From: Armatimonadota bacterium
GTDB taxonomy: Bacteria > Armatimonadota > Armatimonadia > Armatimonadales > Armatimonadaceae
Direction of reading: 5' to 3'
Length of the DNA: 33,516 bases
NCBI GenBank assembly: GCA_014380815.1
Contig: JACMJB010000163.1
Location: 1 to 33,516 of the forward strand
The position numbers were made by a program, and so were the translations under genes. Under the pieces are notes generated by a model. That model saw only the letters and a program-made list of their open reading frames with translations. It was not told where the DNA came from and searched no databases. Of this stretch, positions 16,216 to 23,282 are shown piece by piece; the first letter of the stretch is position 1, and every line of letters starts with the position of its first letter.

Positions 16216-16614
16216 CTACGCGCCGCGTGCCGGAACCAGGGTCATCTCGACAGGTTCACCCGGCGAGAGGATCTTGATCTGAAATTCGCTGGCAGTCAGT
16301 CTGCGAATGAACACCTTGTAGCGCTGCCCCTCCTCGGTCATCGTGAATGCTCCGTTTTTGTAGGTCCACGACCCGAAGGCTGGCCGACCGCCCCCGGAGG
16401 TAATGACCAGTGTCCCGTCGGACAGAAACACATACAATTGACCGGGCGTGACCTGCCGGGATTTGCTGACCCTCCAGACGATATTTGCGAACGGGGCGGC
16501 GCGGATCGGCACCGGCTTGCTGGGCGCCGGTTGTGCCAGGCTCGCGACAGGGGCCGGAAATGCACTGACCCCATAAGTCAGGGCAAGCAGAACGGTGTTT
16601 TTGAATCGGTCCAT
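16216..16614 (-). CDS. Small secreted protein of unknown function
   Basis: 132 aa. ATG at 16614 has GAGGA about 10 bases upstream on the - strand. Residues 1-28 form a signal peptide (TVLLALTYGVSAFPAPVASL, cut near LAQ). The mature part of about 100 residues is beta-rich, with LYVFLSDGTLVIT, GSWTYKNGAFTMTEEG and FQIKILSPGEPVEMTLV, resembling small lipocalin-like or META-like domains in which a Gly-Ser-Trp strand recurs. I do not recognise the family. It lies between the nuclease (18-base gap) and the Imm1-like gene (12-base gap), so the three are almost certainly one transcript. It could be a partner or chaperone of the nuclease, or unrelated. Confidence 0.75.
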   Translation of the reverse strand: MDRFKNTVLLALTYGVSAFPAPVASLAQPAPSKPVPIRAAPFANIVWRVSKSRQVTPGQLYVFLSDGTLVITSGGGRPAFGSWTYKNGAFTMTEEGQRYKVFIRRLTASEFQIKILSPGEPVEMTLVPARGA

Positions 16615-16632
16615 GGGTGACTTCCTCGCTTC

Positions 16633-17604
16633 TTATTCGTCATCGGTGCGGGTCTCCAGGGCGCTTTGCAGGGAGGGCGAAAGGCGGGAGAAAAAGTCGA
16701 GGCCCGTCGCTTTTTCGACATCGCGGACTGGGACGCGCCATTTGCCCCAGTCGCCGTCCGCGATGTCCGGCCCGTTTCGGTTCGGGATAATCACGGCAAA
16801 GACGCGGGTTTTCGTGCTTACCTGTGCCAGCCCGGCGGCGCGGCGCGGCAGAACGGCGACCACCTTCCAGGTGGACTCGGGAACGCTGACCGCGGCGACA
16901 CGCCCGATGGTGCCGACCTTGCCGACCGGTCCGCAGACGATGTAAAGAACGTTTCCCGCGTTCGCGAGGTCCCGGCAGTAGTTTTCCAGCGTGGCCCAGC
17001 TTTTCTGGTTGTTGTCCGCGGCCTGGGGCATCATATTGCTCATGTAAAAGGTGGCATCGTTGGCTTCGCGGCTGGCGGTGCGGTCGCCGGACGGGCACAG
17101 ATGGCCCCGGTCGTAGCCGCTGCCCCGATAGTCGGTCGGGGCGACCGTGGTGAAGCCCTCCGGCAGATCCGGGTCGGTCTGAAACTGACCGCGCTCCTCC
17201 GGGCCGAGGTCTTCGCTCACCAGCCGCCAGCTTACCCAATTGGGCCGTCCGTCGGCATTGTTATAGGAAAGAGCGTACTGCTTTCGCTCCAGAAGGTAGT
17301 TGTCACGGTCGGTGACACTCGCGGTGGCGCGGCTGGGGTTGCCGAGGAGCAGGTTCGGGTCGCCGCTTGTGGGGGCGATGATACCGCCCCCGTCCCGGAT
17401 TCCCTGCGAGGCGGGCGGATCGGGCCGCGTTTGACGTCGCGGGCGTTTTGATACTTTGGGGGGACCCGGCGGTGGTGCCGTCGCGACCGAAGGGGAGGTA
17501 GGCACTTCCTGCCGGCTCCTGCAGTACAGACCGCTCATCAGCAGAGTGGCGGCAATCAGCACGGTGACGACGCGCTGTGGTTTCGGCTGCCGGTGTCGCG
17601 GCAT
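16633..17604 (-). CDS. Secreted DNA/RNA non-specific endonuclease (DRGH/NUC family)
   Basis: 323 aa. A basic start and hydrophobic stretch (VVTVLIAATLLMSGLYC) suggest export or membrane anchoring; the Cys is not in a standard lipobox. Residues 27-75 are Pro- and basic-rich linker. The nuclease domain begins near ASVTDRDNYLLERKQYALSYN and carries the catalytic DRGHLCPSGDRT (D165-H168) and the metal-binding segment YMSNMMPQAADNNQKSWATLE, as in Serratia nuclease and mitochondrial EndoG. These enzymes cut single- and double-stranded DNA and RNA with magnesium and a His general base. Usual role is nutrient scavenging from extracellular nucleic acid or attack on rivals. It is first in a - strand run whose third gene is Imm1-like. 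Confidence 0.92.
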   Translation of the reverse strand: MPRHRQPKPQRVVTVLIAATLLMSGLYCRSRQEVPTSPSVATAPPPGPPKVSKRPRRQTRPDPPASQGIRDGGGIIAPTSGDPNLLLGNPSRATASVTDRDNYLLERKQYALSYNNADGRPNWVSWRLVSEDLGPEERGQFQTDPDLPEGFTTVAPTDYRGSGYDRGHLCPSGDRTASREANDATFYMSNMMPQAADNNQKSWATLENYCRDLANAGNVLYIVCGPVGKVGTIGRVAAVSVPESTWKVVAVLPRRAAGLAQVSTKTRVFAVIIPNRNGPDIADGDWGKWRVPVRDVEKATGLDFFSRLSPSLQSALETRTDDE

Positions 17605-17808
17605 AGAAGTTGGTCTGATCCTTCCGGTTAAAACGCTGCGTTCTGGCTGAGGCTCCTCTCAGTATTCACCAAAGACATGCAGCGCTCCTGCCGTTCGGCA
17701 GACCGTGGCGCTGCCAAACTGTGAAACCCGCCATAAGGAGCGGGGTGGCAACGGGCAATAATAACAGGGAGGTCCTGTGTAAAACAGGAAGAACGGAGCA
17801 TTATCACC

Positions 17809-18810
17809 GTGTCAGGGGCAGCAGGCACTTTTTTCGCCAGGGTTTTTTCCCGGTTCCAGACAGCTCGCCTGTCTTCCGATGCGCAAGAGGCTAAGCCCCC
17901 TCGGGAGAGCGCCGCGACCCCGGCGGTAGCTGCGCCGCCGCCTGAGGCTCCTCCCGCATCCCTGAGGCGCAAACGGACCTCCGCCGTGACCCGGGCAACC
18001 ATATCCGATCCTCTTTCTGGCCCAAAGGGTGTACCTGTGGAGGTAGCTCCGGGGCAGGACCCCTCGCGGGACGCGGTGCTTCAGGAAATGGAAAACGATC
18101 TGCTGACCCTGCTCAACATGACCGCGACGGTGCTGGTGCGGGTCAAGCGTCCGCCCCCTGTCTCCGGCAGCGTCAGCCGACTGAAGCGAAAAGACCCCGT
18201 GGCATCCGCTCTTCCCGCCCACTCACCGTTTGGGGCGGTGACCACGGGCCAGACGCTTGCCCGGCGGATCGAGCAGCGCTCTCGCGGGCTGTTGCTGGAA
18301 ACCTCGCTGACCGCGATTCAGCAAAGCCGGATTGACCGTACTTTGCAAAGCGCTCTGGACCTGCTCTGCGCTCTCCAGGCCGCGCGCTATGCCTGGCAGA
18401 TCGCCCTGTTGCTTCCACTGGAGGGGCCATCGGGACGGGACGCCCTCCCGCACCTGAAGCGGGTCACGGAACAGGCGATCGAGATGAACAGCCGGGTTGC
18501 CTTTGCCATCGAGGGTAAAGAAGGGGCGGGAGCGGCGGTGGCTGATCAGTACCGGGCGTACTGGGCGGTAAAAGAAGAGACTGCCGTTCATTTCCATGAA
18601 CTGCGCGAAAGCGGCACGCTTTCGCAGACTGCGCGGCGATTGGTACGAGCCGCCCTTTGGAGCGTAACGGTCGCCGCCGAAAGCATGGCAAAGGCCGCGG
18701 CGCGCTTTACGCTGCCGCTGGGAGCCGCCCGTGCGGCAACAAAAGAACAGCAGGAGTTCCGACATCTGGATCGGGGCGACGATCTTCTTGCTCCGCTGCC
18801 ACGTCGCTGA
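17809..18810 (+). CDS. Unrecognised helical protein, first gene of the GTPase/WD40 cassette
   Basis: 333 aa from a GTG at 17809 with GGAG 10 bases upstream. No signal peptide or membrane segment. Residues 25-110 are Pro/Ala- and Arg-rich and probably disordered. From about residue 85 on, the protein is predicted by eye to be almost all helix, with long amphipathic stretches such as QQSRIDRTLQSALDLLCALQ and ARRLVRAALWSVTVAAESM. The helical layout is loosely like the three-helix repeats of PhoU, but no diagnostic PhoU motif is present and I do not assign it. The next gene on the same strand is the membrane GTPase, 318 bases downstream. It could be a cytoplasmic partner of that GTPase, or independent. 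Confidence 0.7.
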   Translation: MSGAAGTFFARVFSRFQTARLSSDAQEAKPPRESAATPAVAAPPPEAPPASLRRKRTSAVTRATISDPLSGPKGVPVEVAPGQDPSRDAVLQEMENDLLTLLNMTATVLVRVKRPPPVSGSVSRLKRKDPVASALPAHSPFGAVTTGQTLARRIEQRSRGLLLETSLTAIQQSRIDRTLQSALDLLCALQAARYAWQIALLLPLEGPSGRDALPHLKRVTEQAIEMNSRVAFAIEGKEGAGAAVADQYRAYWAVKEETAVHFHELRESGTLSQTARRLVRAALWSVTVAAESMAKAAARFTLPLGAARAATKEQQEFRHLDRGDDLLAPLPRR

Positions 18811-19128
18811 ATTATTAGTATCCGGGTATATTGCTAGCTAAGAAGACCGCTCAAACCGTATCCACGGATGATCCACGCGATCCACGAGGCGAAGACAGGG
18901 AGAAAGCGTCACCCTGTCGAATAGATTTTTTGAGACTCTTTGAGATTCTTTCGTGCAGAAGCACGAGGGCAGTACCCGCGCAGGGCATCCTGGGCGATAG
19001 CGAATTCGGTGATATATGGCATACCGGATTCTTTTCCGCAGCTATCGCCCCGCCGCGCCCGATCGCGCCCTTCCGGCGCAACAACCGAGGGATGCCAGCG
19101 CGGGCTGGACGCAGAAAGGGCTTGCCCC
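18811..19128. other. 318-base gap before the membrane GTPase gene
   Basis: No gene is supported here, although the GTPase frame is open through part of it. It holds a direct repeat of GATCCACG (about 18869-18886), a pair of TTTGAGA-type repeats near 18925-18950, TATATT at 18827-18832 and TATATG near 19012 as possible -10 boxes without matching -35 boxes, and AAAGGG at 19115-19120, 8 bases before the chosen ATG. A promoter for the GTPase gene is likely but cannot be placed. Confidence 0.4.
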
Positions 19129-21105
19129 ATGCAAGAGGACGACCGAACACTGGAGATGTATGTTCCTGCCGCCGCCGAACCGCCGACCCTGGAAGCGCCA
19201 AACGGCGCTTCCGTTCACGGGTCAGCGACTGCGACGGTGCAGCCGCCTGTCGCAGTCGGTCCCCCCTCTGCCGCGGGCGCGCCGCCGACCGCCCCCCCGG
19301 CGCATCCGGCGGCCCGAACCGGCGCCAAGGCTTATGGGGGGGCATCTACGCCCGGTGGAAGCGGCAACGCGCCCTCTGGCGCGCCAACCGCGCCGGGAAG
19401 CGCGATCCCCGACAGTATCGGCAGGCAGCGTCCTTCGCCGGTTCTGGACCCCCTCAGCCGTATGCGCACCAGCCGACTGGCGAAATGGGGGCTACTGGGG
19501 GCGATTCTGCTCTTCTTTGCCTGGCTGCCGTTTGCGCCCTCGCGCCCCTCGCCCGCATTCGATCTTGCCCTGGTAACCTCGGCGACCGTTTTCGCGGCGA
19601 TTCTCGCGACCGGCCTTCCACGCCTGGTGCTGCCGGGGATGTTCGGTCGCTGGCACGAGCCGGTCGAAGCGGTGCGGGACTGGCTTCTGGTCGGGGTCGC
19701 GACCGGTTTCCTGTACTTCGGATTCATTCGAGTGGCGTTCGTGACCGGCATTGGTCCCTCTTCCGTGACCTCCACGGAGGAGTGGCTGAAATGGCGGCTG
19801 CCCCTGCTGCTGTTCGCGAGTGTTCTCGCCGTATTCGCCGCCCGCATTCTGGCCATCCGCCGGGAAAGCCTGGTCAGCAGCGGCACGGGGGCGGCGGTGG
19901 CGCAGGTCGCGGTCCAGGCGCTGCTGATCTCGGTACTGGAACGACCCCTGGAGCGGGGACTGCGGACTCTGGTGACCAGCGGCAACAGCTCCCTGGCGAT
20001 GATTCTGGGGCTGGCCGCCCTGATTCTATTCATCGGGTCGGTGATGATTATCTTCTGGGCCGCGACTGCAGATGAAAACCTGTCTAACCTGAAAAAACGC
20101 CGCACCAGCGGGGTGGTGGACGGTACCAATCCGGTGGAACTTACCCTGACCGTTGTTGGGGGGCGCGAGTCCGGTAAGACGGTCCTGCTTGCGGGGGCGT
20201 TCTATGAATGGTCTACCCAGAACCTGGGCAACCTCCGAATCACCCCAACGCCCGGCGGCGCAGTGGATCCCATTGGCGCCATGGGCACGGGCGGCGGCAG
20301 CCCCGCCGTTTCCCTCGAAGATGTAGCCCGCGAGCTTTATATCAACTACCAGTTTCCGGTTGGAACCGTCTCGAGCCAGAACCTGCCGTTCGACCTGTCG
20401 CTGGGACAGGACAAGGTGGCACGGTTCTCGTTCCTGGACTACCCCGGAGGCGCGATTGCCGGGCGTGTCGCCGACTCGCGCGTCGTGAATGAGTTCTGGG
20501 AGCGTGTGGACGACACGGACGGCCTGATCCTCATTGCGGATATGTCCTACGTGCGCCGTAACCGCAAAGACTCAGACTGGCTGGAGGTACGCAACGCCTA
20601 CCGCACTGTCATGCAGCGGCTGGTGGACCGCAACGGCAAACGGCGTGTCGTCCCGGTCGCGATGGTCCTGACCAAGTGTGATGAATTCGTGGACCCGAAC
20701 ACGGGCCTGATTGACATGGCCCAGCTAGAAGCGGGCCTCAAAGAGTTCCAGTATGACGAACTGGAGACTGAGTGGCGGAAGATGAATGCGGAGCGCGGGC
20801 CGGGCTTCGCGGAGTTCACCACCTGGATCACCTCGGCGATCACCTACTCGCAGCCGCAAAAAGGACCGGACGGTCGTCCTGACCCCAAGCGCCCGTTCGC
20901 ACTGGGAACACCGCCACCGACTATCACGCCGACGGGCTGCGCCTCGCCGCTGCTCTGGATGACCTCCAAGGTCATGCGCTGGAATGTTACCCTGTTTGCG
21001 GACCTGGGCACCTTCCTGTTTGGATCATCGCCCGAAGTCCGGCGGCGCATCGAAGCCGTTCTGGAAACGGAGCGTATCGCGGAGGAGCGTGCGGCCAAGG
21101 CCTAG
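19129..21105 (+). CDS. Polytopic membrane protein with C-terminal P-loop GTPase domain
   Basis: 658 aa from ATG 19129 (AAAGGG 8 bases upstream). Residues 15-110 are Pro/Ala/Gly-rich and probably disordered. About six hydrophobic segments follow (near 119-134, 143-162, 183-206, 222-243, 255-270, 288-312). The cytoplasmic C-terminal domain has GTPase motifs: G1 GGRESGKT (344-351), G3 DYPGG (437-441), G4 TKCD (515-518, in place of NKxD) and a G5-like TSA (568-570). VVGGRESGKTVLLAGAFYEW resembles GTPase modules of bacterial conflict and envelope systems, but I cannot name the family. Hydrolysis activity looks intact. Genes downstream encode a single-pass membrane protein and an exported WD40 protein, suggesting a nucleotide-controlled membrane complex. 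A translation start at the upstream 18940 is unlikely. Confidence 0.82.
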   Translation: MQEDDRTLEMYVPAAAEPPTLEAPNGASVHGSATATVQPPVAVGPPSAAGAPPTAPPAHPAARTGAKAYGGASTPGGSGNAPSGAPTAPGSAIPDSIGRQRPSPVLDPLSRMRTSRLAKWGLLGAILLFFAWLPFAPSRPSPAFDLALVTSATVFAAILATGLPRLVLPGMFGRWHEPVEAVRDWLLVGVATGFLYFGFIRVAFVTGIGPSSVTSTEEWLKWRLPLLLFASVLAVFAARILAIRRESLVSSGTGAAVAQVAVQALLISVLERPLERGLRTLVTSGNSSLAMILGLAALILFIGSVMIIFWAATADENLSNLKKRRTSGVVDGTNPVELTLTVVGGRESGKTVLLAGAFYEWSTQNLGNLRITPTPGGAVDPIGAMGTGGGSPAVSLEDVARELYINYQFPVGTVSSQNLPFDLSLGQDKVARFSFLDYPGGAIAGRVADSRVVNEFWERVDDTDGLILIADMSYVRRNRKDSDWLEVRNAYRTVMQRLVDRNGKRRVVPVAMVLTKCDEFVDPNTGLIDMAQLEAGLKEFQYDELETEWRKMNAERGPGFAEFTTWITSAITYSQPQKGPDGRPDPKRPFALGTPPPTITPTGCASPLLWMTSKVMRWNVTLFADLGTFLFGSSPEVRRRIEAVLETERIAEERAAKA

Positions 21106-21133
21106 TGTGCCAGTGACCTGGGGGCAGAGCCTC

Positions 21134-21158
21134 GGGGTCAGTACGGAAGTCTGACCCC
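21134..21158. repeat. Hairpin between the GTPase gene and the next gene
   Basis: GGGGTCAG (21134-21141) and CTGACCCC (21151-21158) form a perfect 8-bp stem with a 9-base loop, 28 bases after the GTPase stop. There is no T-run, so it may be an mRNA processing or stability element that lowers expression of the downstream gene rather than a full terminator. Confidence 0.45.
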
Positions 21159-21221
21159 CTGCCGCCTCGCCTGGCAACGGCGGACCTATCGTATCAACAG
21201 TCCTAAAAGGTACCGTAACGA

Positions 21222-23132
21222 ATGAGCATCAGCAGCAACGCAGCAGCCGCCGCAGCGACCCCAGGAACGAACGGGCAGACCGTGCCCGTTCGCTGGGTGG
21301 TCCTGTTTACCGGCAGCACCGTGACCGCGGATTATGAGCCGACCGGCAGCGCGGGGGAATCTCCCGAACTGGTGCGCGAGGTCTCCAGCCTCTGCGTTCA
21401 GTTTCACCCGCACTCGGAGATCCGGCTGTTCCCCCGCGACCGCGAGGTGTATCTGTACTGGCGGGCACGGTCCACCGGCGACCACATCATCACCCGGGTC
21501 TCGACGGCCCCGAATCCGGACGGGGTACGGACCGCGCTGGAGTACGTCAGCCTTCTGTTTAGCCCGGAAATATTCATGCGGCTTGGCAGAAACCCTTTTC
21601 TGGTGCGCACTCTGAAGCTGCCTGACCTGGTTCGAGATGCCTTTCTTGCAAACCAGCGCGACCCGCTGCTCACAGCGGTTCCGGTGGCGGTGGTCAGCAG
21701 CAAGCCTGCCGCGTTTACGAGCATTCCGGACAACAATGCTCTCTCCACACCGGAGAATGTCCACTCCCTGGAAGACTATGTCGCCGCGGTCGGGGCGGCA
21801 AAGGACCCGCCGACATTCGCGTCGTGGTGGACCAGCCGGGGCTATGTGCCGGAGAATACCTTTGAGATCGTGCTGCGCGCCGCCGCGCCGCAGGCAATGA
21901 CACTGCGCGAAGCTACGGATCTGGCGTCCGAACTGGCGGCGGGCGTGAAATCCGCGCTTCCCACCGTTTCGGACGGCGATGCGGTTGTCTCCGGGCTGAT
22001 CGTCTCGCTGCTGGCGAATTCGGATGCGATCATCGCTGCGATCAGCGCAGCGGCGGATCGGGTAAACAGCGAGGGGCCGGATCAATTTCGGCAGCGCCTC
22101 GCGGATGCCAGCCGTAAATCTACCCAGGTCAGCAGCGACCTTGCCTCCGTGGAAAAGCGACTGGACAATCCTGCCTCCGCGACCCGTCTTGCGGAGATTG
22201 CCGCGCAGTATACCGGCCTCGCGCAGGAGGTGCAGAAAGTCCGGCACCCCAACCCCTTCGCTGCGCGCAAAAACACCGCTCCCGACACTGCCGCCCTCAC
22301 CAACGGGGCAGCGACAACCCGGCAGGACCCGCAAAACGGCAGCAAGACATCCGCCGCAAACAACAGTCTCTCCCCAAATGGGTCGCTGCCCGTCAAAAAA
22401 AGTAACAGCCTGTTGATCGGCGCGGGTGCCGCTGCTGCTATTGCACTGTTCGGATTTGCGGCGCTGAAGTTCGCAGGCCAGCCGGCAGCGCCCAAAAATG
22501 GGGGCGAAAAGAGCGGCAGACCATCGGTGGCAGTCGCGCCGAAATCCGCGACACCCAATCCCAATCGAGCCGCCGTGGCCGTCACGCCCGAGGCGCTGCT
22601 ACAGAAATTCTCCCGCGACACCCTGCCCCTCGCGGTCCTGAAAGCAAAGTCGGAGGCGACCGTCGCCGCATCGGCTAGCGGCAAGGCGCCCACCGAAAAC
22701 GAGCTTCGCGACATAACGACCAAGGCGATCAAGAACGCCTATAAAGAGACGCTGTCACCCGAAGACTACGCGAAGGCCTTCGCGGACAGAGAGAACTGGA
22801 CCTATTCCCGCTACCGAGAAACGCTGGACACGCTCCTGCCTGAGGTCCGCCGGGCCGCCGGCAGCAGCGCCGCCGCCGCGGTCGCCCAGATAGAGGAGGC
22901 TCGCAGAAAAGCCGTCGCGGCGGCGGCCCGGAATGCGGAGACGCAATCCACCCCGGAGCCGGAACCGACGCGGCGGGTGCGACCGACTCCAGAGCCGGAA
23001 GCGACACGCAGGGTACGACCAACCCCGGAGCCGGAGCGGACGCCCCGTCCGCGTCCCACTCGCGCCCCGGAAACCCCCCGGCCCCAGTCAACCCCCACCA
23101 ACGGGGGCGGTGCAGACGGCACCAACCTGTAG
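21222..23132 (+). CDS. Unrecognised single-pass membrane protein with cytoplasmic N-domain and Pro/Arg-rich tail
   Basis: 636 aa from ATG 21222; AAAAGG lies 11 bases upstream. Residues 20-170 look like a folded alpha/beta domain (VRWVVLFTGSTVTADYEP, EVYLYWRARSTGDHIITRVS). Residues 180-340 are helical and probably coiled (TQVSSDLASVEKRLDN). After a Ser/Asn/Thr-rich linker comes one membrane segment (396-416, SLLIGAGAAAAIALFGFAAL). The outer part has a helical domain (about 455-570) and ends with three 12-residue repeats of the form TPEPExTRRVRP. Without a signal peptide, and with positive residues before the segment, the N-terminal domain should be inside and the tail outside. I do not recognise the family. 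Position between a membrane GTPase and an exported WD40 protein suggests it bridges the two. Confidence 0.78.
   Translation: MSISSNAAAAAATPGTNGQTVPVRWVVLFTGSTVTADYEPTGSAGESPELVREVSSLCVQFHPHSEIRLFPRDREVYLYWRARSTGDHIITRVSTAPNPDGVRTALEYVSLLFSPEIFMRLGRNPFLVRTLKLPDLVRDAFLANQRDPLLTAVPVAVVSSKPAAFTSIPDNNALSTPENVHSLEDYVAAVGAAKDPPTFASWWTSRGYVPENTFEIVLRAAAPQAMTLREATDLASELAAGVKSALPTVSDGDAVVSGLIVSLLANSDAIIAAISAAADRVNSEGPDQFRQRLADASRKSTQVSSDLASVEKRLDNPASATRLAEIAAQYTGLAQEVQKVRHPNPFAARKNTAPDTAALTNGAATTRQDPQNGSKTSAANNSLSPNGSLPVKKSNSLLIGAGAAAAIALFGFAALKFAGQPAAPKNGGEKSGRPSVAVAPKSATPNPNRAAVAVTPEALLQKFSRDTLPLAVLKAKSEATVAASASGKAPTENELRDITTKAIKNAYKETLSPEDYAKAFADRENWTYSRYRETLDTLLPEVRRAAGSSAAAAVAQIEEARRKAVAAAARNAETQSTPEPEPTRRVRPTPEPEATRRVRPTPEPERTPRPRPTRAPETPRPQSTPTNGGGADGTNL
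22950..23057. repeat. Three 36-base coding repeats (Pro/Glu/Arg-rich tail)
   Basis: Encodes residues 577-612 of the membrane protein as three 12-residue units: TPEPEPTRRVRP, TPEPEATRRVRP and TPEPERTPRPRP. The tail alternates acidic and basic residues and is probably extended outside the membrane, perhaps binding cell wall or the WD40 protein. Confidence 0.7.
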
Positions 23133-23282
23133 TGCCGGTAGCGTCAGCAGTGCCAACGTTTGCGGGTGCCGCTCCTACAGGGCAGCTCGCGGTGACGAAT
23201 CTCAAACCAGTACCCCAATCAATCACGGGTCACCGCCCTCCGCCGCCAGGGACGGCAGCGGTGACCGAGGAGAATATGGCTC

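Noticed and set aside
18940-19128. Upstream extension of the membrane GTPase frame to an ATG at 18940
   Set aside because: The added residues are basic and lack conserved features, while ATG 19129 has a Shine-Dalgarno at good spacing.
22950-23057. Regular 36-base repeats considered as a CRISPR-like array
   Set aside because: The units are contiguous, in frame and coding, with no spacers.
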